Shown: piece after piece, positions 60,572 to 64,000 of the stretch
Layout: each line of letters opens with the position of its first letter
Numbering within the stretch: position 1 is the first letter of the stretch
Origin: Methanoculleus sediminis
GTDB lineage: Archaea; Halobacteriota; Methanomicrobia; Methanomicrobiales; Methanoculleaceae
NCBI RefSeq assembly: GCF_001017125.1
Contig: NZ_JXOJ01000004.1
Span: forward strand, 1 to 64,000
DNA length: 64,000 nucleotides
Direction: 5' to 3'
Notes under the pieces: model-generated
What the model saw: only the letters and a program-made list of their open reading frames with translations
Databases searched by the model: none
Told to the model about the DNA's origin: nothing
Translations under genes and position numbers: made by a program

Positions 60572-61506
60572 GGAATACAGTGAATACGTTAGCCCAACAT
60601 TTATGTGATTTGATTGACTTCGTGCGATAGTATATGGGAAAAAGTTATGTGCGTCCGCCGGATTTCCCGGTGCGCCTGCTTCATCGGCATCGCTCCCGGA
60701 CAGCCCGATGGCCTCCCGCGAGGGTGCCCGGGTACCGGTTGCCACCAGAAGCCCGACAGTGACCCTATAAGACGCGATGTCCGGGGCGAGGGGTTCCCAG
60801 ACTGCACCCACAATCGGCGGAGGCCCGGTATATCCGTATCGCCGGGAGGAGCGTGACATCGGATGGATTATCGGAGGTACCCATCTCCGGGAGAGGCAGA
60901 TGTTCGTCCCGTTCTTGAGGGCTGTCAGTACAAGATCCCGCGTCCGTCATCCCCGGTGGCGGCTATCGGGACAGACCCCGGAGAGACGGAGCGCACACAC
61001 GGGTGGGGATGGGTGCCGCGGCATCTTCAGAGCTGTTCAAAAGGAGGCGCGATCCGGAGAGGGGTGGCCTGTTAAACCGGATAAATAAACTATTTTCTCA
61101 AAAAAACGCTTTAAAATCCCTTTCCACACCCATTCTTGAAGCATATCCCGACGCGCATACATCTATGACGATTTTACCGCACGCCCGGTACCCCGGCCCA
61201 GGCACGCGTGGAAAGGGCAGGATCTGCGCGCCCGCCTCCGTACACCTGTCCGCAAACTCGCTTCAAACCCCATATATTCTGCGTGGCTGCGTATGTAATA
61301 GCAAAAGCATCGTTTATTGATATTTGGTGTTTAACGACAGGAATTAACTTAAAGCGGGGATAAACGCCTGAATTTTGGTTATCTTCGCCGCGCACAGCGA
61401 TCATTTCGAAACCTATTAATAGCACTCTTAAATTACTGATTAACTAGACCTATCCATTCGAATTACTTGATGGTATAGGTAGGACGTTTAGAGAGGTGTA
61501 TGAAAA
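60572..61506. other. Long intergenic region before fdhC
   Basis: No gene is supported in these 935 bases. The left two thirds are GC-rich with scattered short frames that lack codon bias. The right third (from about 61080) is AT-rich, with several TATA-like elements such as CCTATTAATAG (61411-61421). It probably holds the fdhC promoter and a long leader; GAGAGGTG at 61490-61497 is the ribosome binding site. No known RNA gene was recognised. Confidence 0.45.
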
Positions 61507-62379
61507 ATGGTATTCCATCCTCCAGTTGCTATCGTAGCAAAAGCAGGTGATGCCGGGAAGTACAAGGTCGGACTGCCGGCCTGGAACATGGTCCTGCGTG
61601 GTGTCCTGTCCGGAGCATTCATCGCGATGGGTGCTGCCCTGGCGACGGTCTGTTCGACCGGTATCCAGGCAACCGACGTTGCGATGCGGTTCGGTGCCGC
61701 GAGTCCCGGTGTCTCCCAGCTCATTCTGGGTGCTGTCTTCCCTGTGGGGCTTATCATCACAATCATGACCGGTGCCGAACTCTTCACCGGCGACGCGATG
61801 CTCGCCCCTATGGCGGCGTTCATCCACAAGGTCAGCTGGGCTAGTGTGCTCAACCTCTGGGTCTGGGTATATATCGGCAACCTCATCGGGTCGCTTATCT
61901 TCGCGTATATCATGGCATACGGCCCGTTCGCCAGCTTCGATGCCGCCGGAGCCGCGACGCTCACCGCGTTCGGCACGAGAGCGGTTGCCATAGCAACCGC
62001 AAAGACGAGTTACGTCGGTGCCATGGGCCTCTGGTCGCTCTTCCTCAAGGCAATCGGCTGTAACTGGCTCGTCAACCTTGCTGTCTTGCTCGGTATCTGC
62101 GCCGACGACGCGATCGGTAAGATCGTCGGTATCTGGTTCCCGATCTTCGCTTTCGTCGCCAGCGGGTTCGAGCAGTGTGTTGCGAACATGTACTTCATCC
62201 CCGCAGGCATCTTCTGCACGGGCATCGACCCCACGAAGGCAGTCGAGACGCTGAACTGGGTGACCATGTGGACCAACAACATCATTGTGGCCACGCTCGG
62301 CAACATCGTCGGCGGTCTCTTCTTCGTCGGTGTTCTCTACTGGGTCGCGTTCAGAAAGGAAATTGCAGCCCTTAAGTAA
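61507..62379 (+). CDS. fdhC: Formate transporter FdhC (FNT family)
   Basis: A 290-residue pentameric formate/nitrite channel of the FNT family, with six membrane helices. Signature parts: GVLSGAFIAMGAALATV (about 32-48), AELFTGDAMLAPMAAF (about 90-105, TGxxM turn at the pore), and NWLVNLAVLLGICADDAIGKIVGIWFP with the FNT C-terminal FVASGFEQCVANMYFIPAG (about 217-235, with the pore His replaced by Gln, EQCVAN). It supplies formate to FdhAB 4 kb upstream. Followed within 12 bases by the OB-fold membrane protein gene. Confidence 0.93.
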   Translation: MVFHPPVAIVAKAGDAGKYKVGLPAWNMVLRGVLSGAFIAMGAALATVCSTGIQATDVAMRFGAASPGVSQLILGAVFPVGLIITIMTGAELFTGDAMLAPMAAFIHKVSWASVLNLWVWVYIGNLIGSLIFAYIMAYGPFASFDAAGAATLTAFGTRAVAIATAKTSYVGAMGLWSLFLKAIGCNWLVNLAVLLGICADDAIGKIVGIWFPIFAFVASGFEQCVANMYFIPAGIFCTGIDPTKAVETLNWVTMWTNNIIVATLGNIVGGLFFVGVLYWVAFRKEIAALK

Positions 62380-62391
62380 CCCTGATTGACG

Positions 62392-62901
62392 ATGCAAATC
62401 GGAGATGTCAAAGTGAGGGTGACGGCCGTTACCGTGGCCGTCTTCCTCTTTTTTATCATCCTGATCGCCGCGTATGTCTTCACAACCGGGGATGTACGCA
62501 CGCTGTATTGGGCGGTACCCTCGGCGGTCATGCTGCTTCTCATACCCATGGCACTCAACTACATGAGCCAGAAGCAGTACGCGTCGCTGGTGCCGATATA
62601 TGAAGCGGAAGCAAAGAACGCCCGGATACGGGAGATCAACTTGAACAAGCTCGGCGAACCGGTGCGCATAAAGGGTGTCGTCGAGCGGGTTCACTTCCAG
62701 TTCCTCAACCGGCCGCAGTACCTCGTCGCCGACCGGACAGGTGAGATATCGGTCAAGATGTTCACCTCACCGGCAGAAGACGTGCAGAAAGGGGACCTGG
62801 TCGAGGTGCTCGGAGTCGTCGTCAAACGCTACATCATGACCGGGGATGCGGTCATCAACTGCGTCTCCATACGGAAAGTCGAGAGCGTTCAGCAATCCTG
62901 A
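62392..62901 (+). CDS. Membrane-anchored OB-fold protein
   Basis: A 169-residue protein: two N-terminal membrane helices (about 12-34 and 39-58) followed by a nucleic-acid-binding-type OB fold (about 85-160; EPVRIKGVVERVHFQ, QYLVADRTGEISVKMFTSP, KGDLVEVLGVVVKR). Such NfeD- or SoxD-like membrane OB domains may bind proteins rather than DNA. ATG 62392 is chosen over TTG 62386. Co-directional and close to fdhC, so probably co-transcribed. Confidence 0.7.
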   Translation: MQIGDVKVRVTAVTVAVFLFFIILIAAYVFTTGDVRTLYWAVPSAVMLLLIPMALNYMSQKQYASLVPIYEAEAKNARIREINLNKLGEPVRIKGVVERVHFQFLNRPQYLVADRTGEISVKMFTSPAEDVQKGDLVEVLGVVVKRYIMTGDAVINCVSIRKVESVQQS

Positions 62902-62981
62902 CGCCCGCAGGGCGTCAAGCAATTCAGTGAAGGGACGGCGGAAACGGTACGGTTTCCTGCCAGAATCACCTTCGTGCGTTG

Positions 62982-64000
62982 TTAAAACGTCTTTTCAAGC
63001 CCGTCGTCTATCGGCTTTGCCGCCGGCTTTCTGTTGAGATCCAGGATATAGTCCTCGAAGAGATGGATCCGGGTGCTCACCGGGAAGGGTATCCCGATGG
63101 TGCTGATGACCGCCTCTCCGCGTTCGAGCGTCTGGATCTCGGAGTCCAGAGCCGAGAGATCCTGTTTTGCGCTGCTTGCGATGGTGTCGCGGTCGCCGCG
63201 ATCGGAGAGCCCCATCACCACGAAGGTGTTCAGCTGCGCAAGAACCCGGGCGTCGATGTTCTTGGGCTGCTGGGTGACCACGCAGAGCCCCACGCCGAAC
63301 TTCCGCCCCTCCATCGCCGCCTCGCGGAACGTCCTGGTGTTCCCGAGCCCCGAGCCGAGCACCCGCTGCGCCTCCTCGATGGTGATCAGCACCTGCTTGG
63401 GCTCCCCCTCGCCCCCGGCCTCCTCGCCCTGGTGGCTGCGCATGATCTTGCGGGTTATGATCGAGAGGACGAAGAGCTCGCTCTGCTCGCTCATCCCGGG
63501 GATGTCGATCAGGACGACCTTGTTCTCGTGGAGCGCCTTCAGGATATCCGGGATCGAGGAGCCCTGCCTCCGGAAGAAGCCCCGATTCCGGTTCATCATC
63601 CCCGCGATGCGCCGCTGCATCACCGAGAGGGTGCTCGGCGAGAAGTTCTTCAGGTCGTTCGCTATCCGGGGGTGCCGGCCGGTGTAGGTCCCGGCGTCGA
63701 AGGTCGCGAAATCGGTGCTCTGGAAGAAGTCGATCACGTCGGAGCCGGGCGTGCTCTCGAGCATCTCCACGACCTCGCGCTGGGGCGGCGAGTGCTCGTA
63801 GAGGAGGAGGAGGTCGGGCGCCCTGAAGTCGTCGTGGTCCAGGTAGAGCTGGTTCAGGTGATACTTCCGCCTGTAATCCTCCGGCCGGGTGGAGAAGACC
63901 TCGAGCCCGTCCCGGCCGGCCTGGTAATGCAGGAGCCCCATGGTGGCCTCTCCGCTCGACGACCGGCCTCCCGCCACGTACTCGCCGTGCGGGTCGACGA
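62982..64000 (-). CDS. herA: HerA-like ATPase (DUF87), 5' end beyond window
   Basis: The C-terminal 339 residues of a HerA/DUF87-type P-loop ATPase; the N-terminal Walker A part lies beyond the window edge. The visible part begins at VDPHGEYVAGG (Walker B-like DPHGEY), contains VVLIDIPGMSEQSE, a second acidic segment QVLITIEEAQRVL (about 210), and FGVGLCVVTQQPKNIDARVLAQLNT with the arginine-finger-like SDRGDRD (about 240-275). HerA acts with NurA in DNA end resection; no NurA gene is seen here. Stop at 62982. Confidence 0.82.
   Translation of the reverse strand, partial: VDPHGEYVAGGRSSSGEATMGLLHYQAGRDGLEVFSTRPEDYRRKYHLNQLYLDHDDFRAPDLLLLYEHSPPQREVVEMLESTPGSDVIDFFQSTDFATFDAGTYTGRHPRIANDLKNFSPSTLSVMQRRIAGMMNRNRGFFRRQGSSIPDILKALHENKVVLIDIPGMSEQSELFVLSIITRKIMRSHQGEEAGGEGEPKQVLITIEEAQRVLGSGLGNTRTFREAAMEGRKFGVGLCVVTQQPKNIDARVLAQLNTFVVMGLSDRGDRDTIASSAKQDLSALDSEIQTLERGEAVISTIGIPFPVSTRIHLFEDYILDLNRKPAAKPIDDGLEKTF

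Noticed and set aside
60572-61506. Search for a structured RNA (RNase P RNA, SRP RNA, riboswitch)
   Set aside because: No conserved core sequence of these RNAs was recognised; only scattered short hairpins.

Overview
The window is one continuous piece of an archaeal chromosome. Gene content points to a hydrogenotrophic, formate-using methanogen of the Methanomicrobiales, most likely Methanoculleus or a close relative. The signs are a methanogenesis-marker radical SAM enzyme (Mmp10), F420H2:NADP oxidoreductase, FdhAB with the FdhC formate channel, a split pyruvate carboxylase, archaeal information-processing genes (RNase P proteins, proteasome alpha, SBDS, prefoldin, RpoP, KEOPS Pcc1), RtcB/archease and intron-containing tRNAs. 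Most of the sequence is GC-rich, densely packed and linked by 4-base ATGA or GTGA overlaps. Two short AT-rich islands stand out.

Layout. 1-5.3 kb: coaD, pyrBI, a Cys-rich mini-protein, and a minus-strand run of DHH nuclease, PUA protein, NAC and TrmI. 5.5-7.5 kb: NAD(P)HX repair enzyme and moaC. 7.9-12.8 kb: a ribosome/RNase P/proteasome superoperon (rpl15e, rnp3, rnp2, psmA, SBDS, rpl37ae, rpoP, Brix, pcc1, pfdB) from which the exosome genes are missing. 13-14.6 kb: a LeuA/CimA-type synthase without a normal start codon, then tRNA-Tyr (with intron) and tRNA-Asp. 15-20 kb: small membrane protein, HEAT protein running into a repeat array, PP2C phosphatase, radical SAM protein, secreted transglutaminase-like protein, type IV pilin-like protein and Usp. 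20.3-26.1 kb: DUF99, AglJ-like glycosyltransferase, class II aldolase, Fno, thioredoxin, SecDF. 26.5-31.1 kb: DUF2551 regulator, archease, RtcB, a GATase-fold protein, DUF2111 and BirA.

31.2-37.0 kb is a biotin-to-carboxylase block. BirA lies upstream of a palindromic BirA-type operator, the ECF biotin transporter (BioY, two ATPases, EcfT) and pyruvate carboxylase subunits B and A, so biotin import, ligation and the biotinylated enzyme are encoded together. 37.1-39.6 kb is AT-rich island 1, lying between tRNA-Met (with intron) and a tRNA-like remnant. 39.7-46.7 kb carries a 4Fe-4S protein, a TPR lipoprotein, a MATE exporter, tRNA-Leu, Dph6 with a GATase-like partner that has lost its catalytic Cys, Mmp10, DUF504 and tRNA-Thr.

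46.8-48.8 kb is AT-rich island 2: a membrane-anchored protein with a caspase/CHAT-like His-Cys pattern and a convergent two-helix membrane protein, bracketed by direct repeats made of decayed tRNA sequence. 48.8-55.2 kb: a PurS-PurL fusion, PurQ, a small protein with an apparent ACG start, an orphan DNA methyltransferase and a GntP-type permease. 55.3-64 kb: fdhA, fdhB, a ClC channel with CBS domains, fdhC, a membrane OB-fold protein and the C-terminal part of a HerA-like ATPase cut by the window edge.

A palindromic intergenic repeat occurs in at least three copies (5.4, 7.6 and 12.8 kb). A second family of short GC-rich repeats forms an array at 15.9-16.2 kb. No CRISPR array, rRNA or recognisable transposase was seen.
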